Positions 24,796 to 32,628 of a DNA stretch of 64,000 bases are shown in pieces. Location: positions 496,001 through 560,000 of the forward strand of contig NZ_BMRT01000001.1 of assembly GCF_014648775.1 (NCBI RefSeq), read 5' to 3'. The stretch's first letter is position 1; each line of letters starts with the position of its first letter. This DNA is from Streptomyces abikoensis (GTDB taxonomy: Bacteria > Actinomycetota > Actinomycetes > Streptomycetales > Streptomycetaceae). The notes under the pieces are model-generated. The model was given only the letters and a program-made list of their open reading frames with translations, had not been told where the DNA came from and did not search any database. Both the position numbers and the translations under genes were made by a program.

Positions 24796-27003
24796 GTGCG
24801 GATCGAACCGGACGCCGGACCGGCCGCGCGTGACGAGGAGCGTTTGGGCGGCCTGGTGGCCGGGGTCCTCATATCGGCGGGCTGCGCTGCCGGAACGTGG
24901 CAGCACGACGATCTGCGCTACCCGGGGATGCACGCCCTGGCCCACCGGTTGCGGCCGGCACGACGGGAACGCCCGTCCCCCGTGGATCGGGAGCACACCA
25001 CGCAGCAGGTGCGCACGGTGGTGCTCCAGGCCCGCGACAGCGCGGCCCGGGCCCGGTGCACGGCTGAGCGCACCGGATGGGCGGTGGACCTGGCGCCGCC
25101 CGGGGAGCGGCACTTGGAGGACAGCGTCCTGCGGGCACTGCGGGAGGCCCCCGAACCGGCCGGCGTGACGCACGCGGGCGACGGCTGCCCCACCGCGCGC
25201 TCGGCGGCCGTGGTCGACTGGGATGCCGGACAGCGGGAGGTCCTCGCGGAGGCGTGGCGGACGCTGCGCACGAGCTGGCCCCGGATGTCCGCCGAGCTGG
25301 AGGTGACGCTGCGACAGGTGGTGCTCCTCGGCGGCTGGGGTATCGACGGGTTCACCGACTTCACCGCGCACGGCGCCGTCTTCGTCAACAGCCGACGGCT
25401 GACCGGACGCGAGCCCGACGGGCCGGCCGGCCACGTCCGGCTCGCGGAGGCGCTGGTGCACGAGGGCACCCACAACCGATGCGATTCCGCCGCCGCCTCC
25501 GCCCCCTTCCTCCGGGCGTCCGGCGCCGGGGAACTGCTGAGTACTCCGCTGCGCCCCGACGCGCGCCCCCTGGCCGGCCTGTTCCAGCAGGTGGTGGTGC
25601 TGGCCCGTAGCGTGCTGCTGTACCGGCGACTGCCGGACGGAACGGCCGCACGGGCCCGCCACGCCCTCCTGCTGGACCGGGGCAGACGAGGCGCGGCGAC
25701 GTTGCGCGGCAGGAGCGAGGCGCTGACGGATACCGGCAGGGAGCTGCTGGAACAGGCCGAAGCGGTCTTCGCGACGGGTCCCAGGGGCAGCGCGGGCAGC
25801 GCGGGGCTTCCCGACCGGCCGGTCCAGACACAGCGGCCGTTCCCTGACGCCCCCTGGTTCGTGCTCGGCAGAACAGCCGCGCGCAGTAGCGCCTTCACGG
25901 CGAACGACGCGGCCGGAGGACAACCGGTCATCATCGGTTCGGCCGCCGGCACGGACCCGGCGGATGTCGTGCGGCGGGCCCGGGGCGAGCTGATGGAGCG
26001 GGTGCACAGCGTTCTCGCCGGGCACCGGGCGCGGGAGAGCGCGGTCGTCGCGTCATACGCCTCGCTGCGGCGGCGCGGCCGGCTCGCCCTGGACCCGTGG
26101 GCCTGGCCGGAGCTGCGGCCACTGGCGGAGGTGCGGGAGGCGACGCTGCCGTGGGTGCCGGGGGATTCACTGACCGGCGGCGGCCGAGTGCTCGTACCGG
26201 CGTGCGCCGTCTACCTGGCGCACCGTCCACCCGCCGGCTGTCCGGCACCGTTGCGCCCCGGCTCCACCGGGCTCGCGGCGCACCTCACGGCCGCGCGGGC
26301 GCGTGAACACGCCATGCTGGAGATCCTCGAACGCGACCTGTTCTGGCACGCCTGGTACGACGACGCGCCCCGCCGGACGCCGACGGGGCCGACGCCGCTC
26401 GGCGAGGACCTGCGGCGGGTGCTGGCCGTGCTGGGCCTGCGGGAACGATTCCTCGTGCTGCCCGGCCCGGGGAGTGTCGCGTGCGTGGTGGCGTGTCTGC
26501 ACACGGACGACGGCACACGACAGACCTTCGGTGCCCGCGCCACCGCCGGGAACCCGGCGTCGGCCGCGGTCTCCGCCGTCCGCGAGGCGCTGATGGTGCG
26601 CTGGAGCATGGGCACCGCGAGCGCCGCCGCCGTATGGGACCGGATGCGGGAGCACGGGCCGTCGCGGCCGCCGAACGGCCCGCTGGAACACGCCCTGCAC
26701 GCCTTCCACCGCCAGGACAGCCTCACCGCCCTCCTACGCGGAGCGATCACGGAGCCGTGGCCGGTAGCGGACCAGGCAGCGGTTCCGGCCCCCGTGGCGG
26801 AGGAGTTGCCGCGTCTGCTGGCCGAGCGGACCGGTGAGGACGTCGTCGAGGTGGACTCCTCCGCTCCCGGAGCCGGGTTCGGCGAGCCGGTGGTGGTGCG
26901 TGTGGTGGCCCCCGGTGCCCGGCGTCTGCCCGCGAAGGAACCGGACCCGGCGACGTCGCCCGGCGGAACGGCCCGCCGGCGCCTCCCGCACCCGCTCGGC
27001 TGA
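24796..27003 (+). CDS. HExxH-domain and YcaO-like fusion, putative peptide-modifying enzyme
   Basis: This encodes 735 aa from GTG 24796, just after AGGAGGG (a GTG at 24757 is an alternative). The N-terminal half carries LAEALVHEGTHNRCDSA (HEGTH, residues 222-226), followed by a PLRPDARPLAGLFQQ segment, the layout of HExxH-motif putative peptide modification proteins found in RiPP loci. The C-terminal half (about 390-680) is YcaO-like: GELMERVHSV (399 onward), STGLAAHLTAARAREHAMLE followed by ILERDLFWHAW (490-520), and SAAVSAVREALMVRWSMG. YcaO enzymes use ATP to activate peptide backbone amides; HExxH proteins bind a metal and some RiPP members are reported as 2-oxoglutarate oxygenases. No separate E1-like or RRE partner was seen nearby. 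It likely acts on the 30-residue peptide upstream. Confidence 0.8.
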   Translation: MRIEPDAGPAARDEERLGGLVAGVLISAGCAAGTWQHDDLRYPGMHALAHRLRPARRERPSPVDREHTTQQVRTVVLQARDSAARARCTAERTGWAVDLAPPGERHLEDSVLRALREAPEPAGVTHAGDGCPTARSAAVVDWDAGQREVLAEAWRTLRTSWPRMSAELEVTLRQVVLLGGWGIDGFTDFTAHGAVFVNSRRLTGREPDGPAGHVRLAEALVHEGTHNRCDSAAASAPFLRASGAGELLSTPLRPDARPLAGLFQQVVVLARSVLLYRRLPDGTAARARHALLLDRGRRGAATLRGRSEALTDTGRELLEQAEAVFATGPRGSAGSAGLPDRPVQTQRPFPDAPWFVLGRTAARSSAFTANDAAGGQPVIIGSAAGTDPADVVRRARGELMERVHSVLAGHRARESAVVASYASLRRRGRLALDPWAWPELRPLAEVREATLPWVPGDSLTGGGRVLVPACAVYLAHRPPAGCPAPLRPGSTGLAAHLTAARAREHAMLEILERDLFWHAWYDDAPRRTPTGPTPLGEDLRRVLAVLGLRERFLVLPGPGSVACVVACLHTDDGTRQTFGARATAGNPASAAVSAVREALMVRWSMGTASAAAVWDRMREHGPSRPPNGPLEHALHAFHRQDSLTALLRGAITEPWPVADQAAVPAPVAEELPRLLAERTGEDVVEVDSSAPGAGFGEPVVVRVVAPGARRLPAKEPDPATSPGGTARRRLPHPLG

Positions 27004-27079
27004 GCGTAGCCGACCGTGCGCCCGGGCTCTTCCCCAATCCCTCCCTTCCCTCCCCTCCCTTGAGCCCTTGGAGAAGCCC

Positions 27080-27856
27080 GTGCCCGCATCCCCGGAGGCC
27101 CCCGAACCGCCGGAGCCCGCCACGGCCGTCCCGTACACGCGGCGGTTCGCCGACCGCTACGACAGCTGGTTCGGCAAGGAGGCGCTGACCGCCGACACCG
27201 TCGACTTCCTCGCCCGGCTCGCCGGCTCCGGGACCGCGCTCGAACTGGGTGTGGGCACCGGCCGGATAGCGCTGCCGCTGGCCCGGCGTGGCGTCCGGGT
27301 CGAGGGAGTCGACGCGTCGCCGGAGATGGCGGCGCGGCTGGCGGCCAAGCCCGGCGGTGACCGGATCCCGGTGACCATCGGCGACTTCACCCGGCTGCCG
27401 GCGGACGGGCGGACGGTCGACGTGGTCTTCGTCGCCGGTGGCACGTTCTTCGAACTCCCCACCCAGGAGGACCAGTCGCGCTGCTTCCGCCATGCGGCGG
27501 GGCTGATCGGGGCCGACGGCGCCTTCGTCCTGGACGCGATCGTCCCCGAGGTCCTGGCCGGTGCGGAGTGGTCGGGCGGCCGCGTGGTGCCCAATCGGGG
27601 CGACGATCTGGTCGTGCGCTACCGCCGCTTCGACCGCGCCGCTCAGCGGTACCACTCGCATTACGCGATCACACCGGGCGACGGCAGTGGCAGCCTCCAC
27701 CTCCATGTCTCCTTCCGCTACGCGGGCGTCGGCGAGCTGGACCTGATGGCCCGGGCGGCCGGGCTGGAGCTGCGGGAGCGGTACGGGAGCTGGGGCGGGG
27801 CGCCGTTCCGGGACGGCTGCCCGTATCACGTGTCGGTCTACCGGCCCGCTCGCTGA
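27080..27856 (+). CDS. Class I SAM-dependent methyltransferase
   Basis: This encodes 258 aa from GTG 27080 with GGAGAA just upstream; the open frame before it overlaps the YcaO gene and is not needed. After a Pro/Glu-rich N-terminus the fold begins at PYTRRFADRYDSWF. Motif I is ALELGVGTGRIALPLARRG, then VEGVDASPEMAARL and VDVVFVAGGTFFELPTQEDQ, matching methyltransf_25 proteins. It is 76 bp after the YcaO-like gene on the same strand and probably a tailoring enzyme of the same locus, acting on a peptide carboxylate, amine or hydroxyl; position cannot be predicted. Confidence 0.87.
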   Translation: MPASPEAPEPPEPATAVPYTRRFADRYDSWFGKEALTADTVDFLARLAGSGTALELGVGTGRIALPLARRGVRVEGVDASPEMAARLAAKPGGDRIPVTIGDFTRLPADGRTVDVVFVAGGTFFELPTQEDQSRCFRHAAGLIGADGAFVLDAIVPEVLAGAEWSGGRVVPNRGDDLVVRYRRFDRAAQRYHSHYAITPGDGSGSLHLHVSFRYAGVGELDLMARAAGLELRERYGSWGGAPFRDGCPYHVSVYRPAR

Positions 27857-27870
27857 ACGGGGGCCGGGTC

Positions 27871-28269
27871 GTGCCTGCTTGGGCCTCCGTCACGCTGACC
27901 GTCGCGGCCGTGGTCGTGCTGGCGGCGTTCGTCGCGTGGGGAGCGACGATCTCACCGAACCGCCCGTTCTCGTGGGGCATGTACTCCGGGTCGTCCAAGG
28001 GCTATCTGTGGTCCGGTCCCGACGACCCCACCGTACTGCCGCCGCACCGGCTGCTGATCGCCCCCACCGGTCACTACCTCACGGTCCCGGAGCTGCGGAA
28101 CCTGCTGGAGGGCGCGGGCTTCGACATGCCGCTGCACGGCCTGATCGTCGGATCCGACGGCGGCTGGCGGGTGGACTACGACCCCGGCCGGCACCGCCTG
28201 CGTGTGGCCCGGCTGCCCGCCGGGCACGAACGGCGCGTCCTGGCCGACGCTCTGGGTGGGGCGCAGTGA
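27871..28269 (+). CDS. Single-pass membrane protein, SdpA-like position, unknown function
   Basis: This encodes 132 aa from GTG 27871, 14 bp after the methyltransferase stop. One N-terminal membrane helix (VTLTVAAVVVLAAFVAWGA) is followed by NRPFSWGMYSGSSKGYLW and a soluble domain of about 85 residues ending HERRVLADAL. Its stop overlaps the start of the next gene (GTGA), an eight-helix membrane protein. A short membrane-anchored protein coupled to a multi-pass partner recalls SdpA/SdpB pairs of peptide-toxin systems, but the similarity is only in layout and a few residues. Confidence 0.65.
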   Translation: MPAWASVTLTVAAVVVLAAFVAWGATISPNRPFSWGMYSGSSKGYLWSGPDDPTVLPPHRLLIAPTGHYLTVPELRNLLEGAGFDMPLHGLIVGSDGGWRVDYDPGRHRLRVARLPAGHERRVLADALGGAQ

Positions 28270-29111
28270 GCACGGCGGTGCCCGGCGCCGGGCTGCTGCT
28301 CGCCCTCGCCGTGGTGTGGCATGCCGGTGTCGTCATGGCCGACGCCCGTGCCGTCGCCCGGAACTACCCCGGCGGCCGGGTCTACCGCCTCGGCCACGGC
28401 TGGACGTCCTCCTCCGCGTTCGCCGCCTACCACCGTCTCGCTCGTGTCATGCTCGCGATGGGAGGGGCTCTGGCGGTCGCGTGCGCCAGCGCGCGGCTGG
28501 CCCCCGGGCGCGGTACGGCCACGGCCCTCGGGGGATGCGCCGCGGTCGTCCTGGCCCTGGTGTTCGTCAACCGGCGGTACGGCGGCGTCCGGTACGCCGG
28601 GGTGTGTCTGGCGATCCTCGCGGGCTGCCTCACCGTGGCGGGCCTGGGCCGCGCGGTGGGCGGCCCGGCGTGGACGGCGGCGGGCGGGGCGCTCGCGTCC
28701 TTCTTCGCCGCACAGTTGTACCTGGTCGCCGGCCTGCGCAAGGTACGGTCGCGGCACTTCATGAACGGCGGCGTCCTCATCGACAACCTGGTCTACAACG
28801 CCGCCCAGGCCGCCGCCGGCAACCGCGACTTCCTGCCCTGGCCACGGCAGGCCGCGCTGGGCGCACTGCTCCTGCGGCCCGCACCGCGTACCGTCTGCCG
28901 TGTCATCGCGGTCCTCACGGCCCTCGGCGAACTCCTCCTCGGACTCGCCGTGCTCGGCCTGCTCCCGGCGCCTGCCACCCTCGCCCTGGCCGTCCTGCTG
29001 CACGCGGGCTTCCTGCTGGTCAGCCCGCTGCGCATCGTGCCGTTCGCGGCGGCGGCGACGGGGCTGGTCCTCCTCGCCGCCTCCCATCCGATGCTGTCGG
29101 CACTGCTGTGA
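28266..29111 (+). CDS. Multi-pass membrane protein, HTTM/DoxX-like
   Basis: This encodes 281 aa from GTG 28266, overlapping the preceding stop by 4 bp. Seven to eight hydrophobic segments are visible. The central AAQLYLVAGLRKVRSRHFMNGG and GVLIDNLVYN resemble the conserved K-(x)-W/F-x-x-G segment of HTTM (vitamin-K-carboxylase-like) and DoxX/MauE membrane proteins, including SdpB. HTTM/SdpB-type proteins occur beside ribosomal peptides and are thought to act in maturation or immunity. Assignment to this superfamily is moderate; the specific role is unknown. Confidence 0.7.
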   Translation: MSTAVPGAGLLLALAVVWHAGVVMADARAVARNYPGGRVYRLGHGWTSSSAFAAYHRLARVMLAMGGALAVACASARLAPGRGTATALGGCAAVVLALVFVNRRYGGVRYAGVCLAILAGCLTVAGLGRAVGGPAWTAAGGALASFFAAQLYLVAGLRKVRSRHFMNGGVLIDNLVYNAAQAAAGNRDFLPWPRQAALGALLLRPAPRTVCRVIAVLTALGELLLGLAVLGLLPAPATLALAVLLHAGFLLVSPLRIVPFAAAATGLVLLAASHPMLSALL

Positions 29112-29505
29112 CACGGCCGGGTGGATGGGGCACGGATCGGGGCACGGCTCGGCCCGTCGTCCAGCCGCATCTTGCCGCACAGGGGCCGGGGGACGCGGAG
29201 CTCATTGGCTTGATGAGTTCCGTCGGCAGTACCGGGTGCCCCACTCGTGCACCCCAGAGCCGCCGAAACGCCCGTTGGTGTCTGCACTCCTCTACGTCCC
29301 GCGCCGGTCTTCCCGGAGGTCACGGAGTGCTGCCGGGCGAACATTCTGACCGATTCCTTGCTGCCTTCTGAGACGGCAAGTTCCCCACTGACGCCCCGAA
29401 ACGTCCACGGGTAGTTTGACGGGCCGGAGATCACTCAACCCGGAGATCACTCAACGACGAAAACCATATGCCGTGGACTACTCGGATCGAGCCGAGGAGA
29501 AGCCG
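29112..29505. other. 394-bp non-coding stretch
   Basis: No gene was seen. It separates the peptide locus from the Ntn hydrolase/decarboxylase pair and becomes less GC-rich toward 29400-29505, as expected for a promoter region; no clear -35/-10 pair or operator could be assigned. Confidence 0.5.
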
Positions 29506-30724
29506 ATGGGCAATTCGTCCAGGTGGCGCTACGTCGTGATGGAAGGCGAGGCGAAAGCGCGCGGCGTGGCACACGGCGAGGCACTGGCCGACCGGATCGT
29601 GGAGTCGTTGGAGCGCGCCGATTTCATGTCCAGGCAGGACACCGGCCTGCCGTTCGAGTTCTTCGTCTCGAAGGTGCACGAGGCGTTCGGTCTCAAGGGT
29701 CTGCACGAAGAAGTCCAGCACGAGCTGGAGGGCATCGTCGAGGGCTGTCACAACCGCGGGAAGACCGAGGTCACGTTCGACCGGCTCGTCGCGCTCAACG
29801 GCGCGGAGGAGCTGATCGACTCCTGGTGGCCGTGGTACCAGGAGAAGCACCACGGACGTGGCGCCCGGAAGCGTCGGGAGGCCCGGCCGCGGTGCTCGGC
29901 GTTCATGGCGATCGGTTCGGCGACCACCGACGGCCGGATCGTGGCCGCGCACAACTCGTGGGACCGGTTCGCCAGCGGCGACGCCTACAACGTGGTCCTG
30001 GACATCAGGCCGCCGGCGGGCAAGGGGCACCGGGTGCTGATGCAGGCCGCGCCGGGCTGGGTGTCCTCGAACACCGACTGGATGCTCACCGATGCCGGGC
30101 TGATCGTGGTGGAGACCACGATCGGTTCGTTCGACGGCGCCTACATCCCCCACGGCAAGCCCGAGTTCGCGCGGTCCCGCGTGGCCACCCAGTTCGCCGA
30201 CTCCATCACGCACTGGACATCCCTGTTCGCGGAGAACAACAACGCGGGCTACGTCAATACGTGGTTGCTCGGCGGCCCGTCCGGGCGACAAAGACCCGAT
30301 GCAGCACTACGACATCCGGGGCAACGGAGCGCGGCGCATCACCCTCGACCGGCTCATCAACGAGGAGAAGGTGGACCTGGACCGCGCCAAAACCATCATC
30401 GCCGACCACTCCGACGCCTACACCCATGACAAGGGCATCGGCAGCTCCCGCTCGGTGTGCGGGCACCTCGACCGCGACGACGGCAGGTACGGCAACCACG
30501 GCCAGCCGCCGTTCTTCCCGTGGGGCGCCAACGACGGCAAGGTCTATCACGCCGGCGCCGGCCCCACGGACCTGACCTTCCAGGGAATCTGGGGCAACTC
30601 CTGCGGCCAGGAGTTCAACCCGGACAGCTTCTGCGACAAACACCCGCAGTACGAGGAATTCCGCGGTCACATGAACCACCGCCCGCCCGGAGCGACCTGG
30701 GAGACCTTCCCGCCCGACGCGTAG
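29506..30724 (+). pseudogene. Phospholipase-B-like Ntn hydrolase, split by a +1 frameshift
   Basis: From ATG 29506 (GAGGAGAAG ribosome-binding site) the frame gives SSRWRYVVMEGEAKARG, then the probable nucleophile CSAFMAIGS followed by VAAHNSWDRF, and GWVSSNTDWMLTDAGLIV leading to VETTIG, all hallmarks of the PLBD/C45-like N-terminal-nucleophile family. After NTWLLGGPSG the frame turns into nonsense. The sequence resumes one frame over as DKDPMQHYDIRGNGARR and runs to 30724 with normal composition. Removing one G of the GGG at 30283-30285 restores a single frame of about 405 codons. It may be a true inactivating mutation or a homopolymer sequencing error. Activity would be hydrolysis of an amide or ester; the family self-cleaves before Cys. 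Confidence 0.8.
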
Positions 30725-30779
30725 CCGGCACCACCGATCCACCGACCAGGGGAATCCCATCGACGACAGGAACCTGACG

Positions 30780-31991
30780 ATGGCCGCCACATTCGCCTCG
30801 ACCACGGTGATCGACGAACTCGAGGCAAAGCTGGAACAGGACAAGGTCTTACGCGACCTGCTGACGGAATCGCTCAAGCAGGCGTACACGAATGCACAGG
30901 GGAAGCTCAAGAGCGAGTTGTTCCAAGCACTGGACTGGCCGCAGGACGTCCCCGGCTACCTCGGCTATCTCGGCACATTCGCCAAGTGGGCGCCGCGGCA
31001 GGACCCCGGCGAGGCCTGGTCCGACGACGAGAACGGGCAGCGGGAAGTCTTCGACCGGTTGTGCCACTTCTACTTCCTCGTCGACCAGAACGTCGACGGC
31101 AAGATCGTGCAGAACGATCCGTGGTTCAAAGGCTGGATGGTCCGGTTCGCCAAGGCGTGGGGGAGCTTCCTCGACACGACGGCGTCGTTCAGCGAGGAAC
31201 AACTCGACTCGTTCCACCTCTCGCCGCGCTACCGCGTCGAGGACTCGATGGTGGGCGGCAAGCCCAACGAGCCGAGCGGCTGGCTCACCTTCAACCAGTT
31301 CTTCGCCCGCGAGCTCAACCCCGGCCTGCGGCCGATCACCGACCCGGAGCACAACACCACGGTGACCATGCCCGCCGACTCCACCTTCAAGGCGACATAC
31401 CCCATCGACAAGCACTCCGTCATCCACCCGACCGACGGTTCACTGCGGCTCAAGCTCACCCACGAGGTCACCTCGATCCCGAAACTCCTCAGCGACCGGA
31501 GCAAGTACGGCAAAAAGTTCGCGGGCGGCACGTTCGTGCACTACTTCCTCTCTCCGTACTCGTACCACCGCTTCCACACCCCCGTGGCCGGGCAAGTGAA
31601 GGAGTGCTTCCCCATCCACGAAAACGTGTACCTGGACGTCGCCATCGGCGAAAACGGGCAGTTCGACGCCCCGGACAGCAGCGTCGGCGGCTATGAATTC
31701 GCCCAGGCGCGCGGAGTCGTCGTGATCGACACCGCCAACTCCCCGTACGGCGACATCGGGCTGGTCGCGGTCATCCCGGTGGGCATGGCACAGGTCTCGT
31801 CGGTCCACATGACGATGACCATCTCGGACGCCCAGATACCGAAGGGTGAAGAGTTCGGCTACTTCCTCTTCGGTGGTTCCGACATCATCCTTCTGTTCCA
31901 GAAGGGCCGCGCGCCGGAGATCAACACGGACGGCGGGTATCGCCTCTACGGCACTTCGGTCTCCGAACCCGCGCCCCTGACGGAGAACTAG
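30780..31991 (+). CDS. PsiD/phosphatidylserine-decarboxylase-like pyruvoyl enzyme
   Basis: This encodes 403 aa. The N-terminal roughly 140 residues match the helical extension of the larger PSD-like proteins (PSDC domain), followed by the catalytic fold: LTFNQFFARELNPGLRP, MPADSTFKATYPI, FVHYFLSPYSYHRFHTP (the His-rich core motif) and VAVIPVGMAQVSSV. The self-processing site near the end reads FLFGGSD (GGSD, about 365-368) where classical enzymes have LGST. Ser367 would become the pyruvoyl group. The long type includes PsiD, an L-tryptophan decarboxylase, so the substrate may be an amino acid rather than phosphatidylserine. It is 55 bp after the Ntn hydrolase gene, probably cotranscribed. Confidence 0.85.
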   Translation: MAATFASTTVIDELEAKLEQDKVLRDLLTESLKQAYTNAQGKLKSELFQALDWPQDVPGYLGYLGTFAKWAPRQDPGEAWSDDENGQREVFDRLCHFYFLVDQNVDGKIVQNDPWFKGWMVRFAKAWGSFLDTTASFSEEQLDSFHLSPRYRVEDSMVGGKPNEPSGWLTFNQFFARELNPGLRPITDPEHNTTVTMPADSTFKATYPIDKHSVIHPTDGSLRLKLTHEVTSIPKLLSDRSKYGKKFAGGTFVHYFLSPYSYHRFHTPVAGQVKECFPIHENVYLDVAIGENGQFDAPDSSVGGYEFAQARGVVVIDTANSPYGDIGLVAVIPVGMAQVSSVHMTMTISDAQIPKGEEFGYFLFGGSDIILLFQKGRAPEINTDGGYRLYGTSVSEPAPLTEN

Positions 31992-32035
31992 CCTCGATCA
32001 TCCGGGGTGGCCGACCGGATCTCGACCAGCGGGTT

Positions 32036-32066
32036 GCCGATCTCCGACAGGAAGTCGGAGATCGGC
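32036..32066. terminator. 13-bp stem-loop between convergent genes
   Basis: Arms 32036-32048 and 32054-32066 (GCCGATCTCCGAC and complement) are perfect around a 5-nt loop, between the decarboxylase (+) and thioesterase (-) genes. Confidence 0.8.
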
Positions 32067-32093
32067 GTCCTCCCAGGCCAGGGAGGCCCGGGG

Positions 32094-32546
32094 CTACTTG
32101 TTGGGGCGCAGCGTCCACCAGATGGTCATCTCGCCCGTCTCCGCGCCGTCCTCGCGGGTGATCGAGACGCGCACCGGGAACTCCGGGCGCTGTCCGGCGT
32201 CGAGTTCGGCGACGACGTCGGCGGCCGGTCGGCCGAGTTCGGCGGTCGCGGTGACGGGGCCCATGGCGAGTTTCTTGTAGCCGATCTCGGCCTTGACGGC
32301 CAGCGGCACGGCGCGGGAGAGCTGGTCGCCGAAGGCGGCGAGGACGATGGCGCCGCTGGCGGACTCGGCGAGGGTGAACATCGCACCGGCGTGCGGGCCG
32401 CCGACGTGGTTGTGGTAGTCGGGCTGGTCGGGCAGCCGGAGGACCGCGCGCTCGGCGGTGATCTCGTCGAAGACGAGGTTGAGGGTGCGGACCATGGGCA
32501 CGGTGGCCGCGAGGGCGTCGCCGATCGAGGGCGTGGTCTGTGACAT
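32094..32546 (-). CDS. Hotdog-fold thioesterase (DUF4442/PaaI-like)
   Basis: This encodes 150 aa. Key features of a single hotdog domain are present: NHVGGPHAGAMFTLAESASG (central helix with the substrate-contact segment), AEIGYKKLAMGPVTATAEL and a terminal MTIWWTLRPNK strand. Residues about 45-50 (NHVGGPH) correspond to the HNxxGxxHGG-type active site of PaaI-like enzymes. It probably hydrolyses an acyl-CoA in the cytoplasm. A palindrome lies just upstream of the ATG. Confidence 0.88.
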   Translation of the reverse strand: MSQTTPSIGDALAATVPMVRTLNLVFDEITAERAVLRLPDQPDYHNHVGGPHAGAMFTLAESASGAIVLAAFGDQLSRAVPLAVKAEIGYKKLAMGPVTATAELGRPAADVVAELDAGQRPEFPVRVSITREDGAETGEMTIWWTLRPNK

Positions 32547-32555
32547 GCCGGTAAG

Positions 32556-32569
32556 TTACCAATCGGTAG
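32556..32569. promoter_or_regulatory. Candidate operator upstream of the thioesterase gene
   Basis: TTACCAATCGGTAG contains TACC/GGTA arms around a 4-nt centre, 10 to 23 bases before the thioesterase ATG (32546, minus strand) in a comparatively A+T-rich patch. It resembles a short TetR-family half-site pair, but no regulator is linked. Confidence 0.35.
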
Positions 32570-32628
32570 CACGATCGGGAAGGGGTGACGACCACAACCG
32601 TTACCCACGGCCTCTATGGTTGTCGGCC

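Noticed and set aside
19090..29111. Treating everything from 19 to 29 kb as one gene cluster
   Set aside because: A two-way terminator at 23698 and the convergent/divergent methyltransferase separate the repeat-protein genes from the peptide operon; no shared element proves joint function.
29112..29505. Possible small RNA or riboswitch before the Ntn hydrolase gene
   Set aside because: No known riboswitch core or strong conserved structure could be identified by eye.
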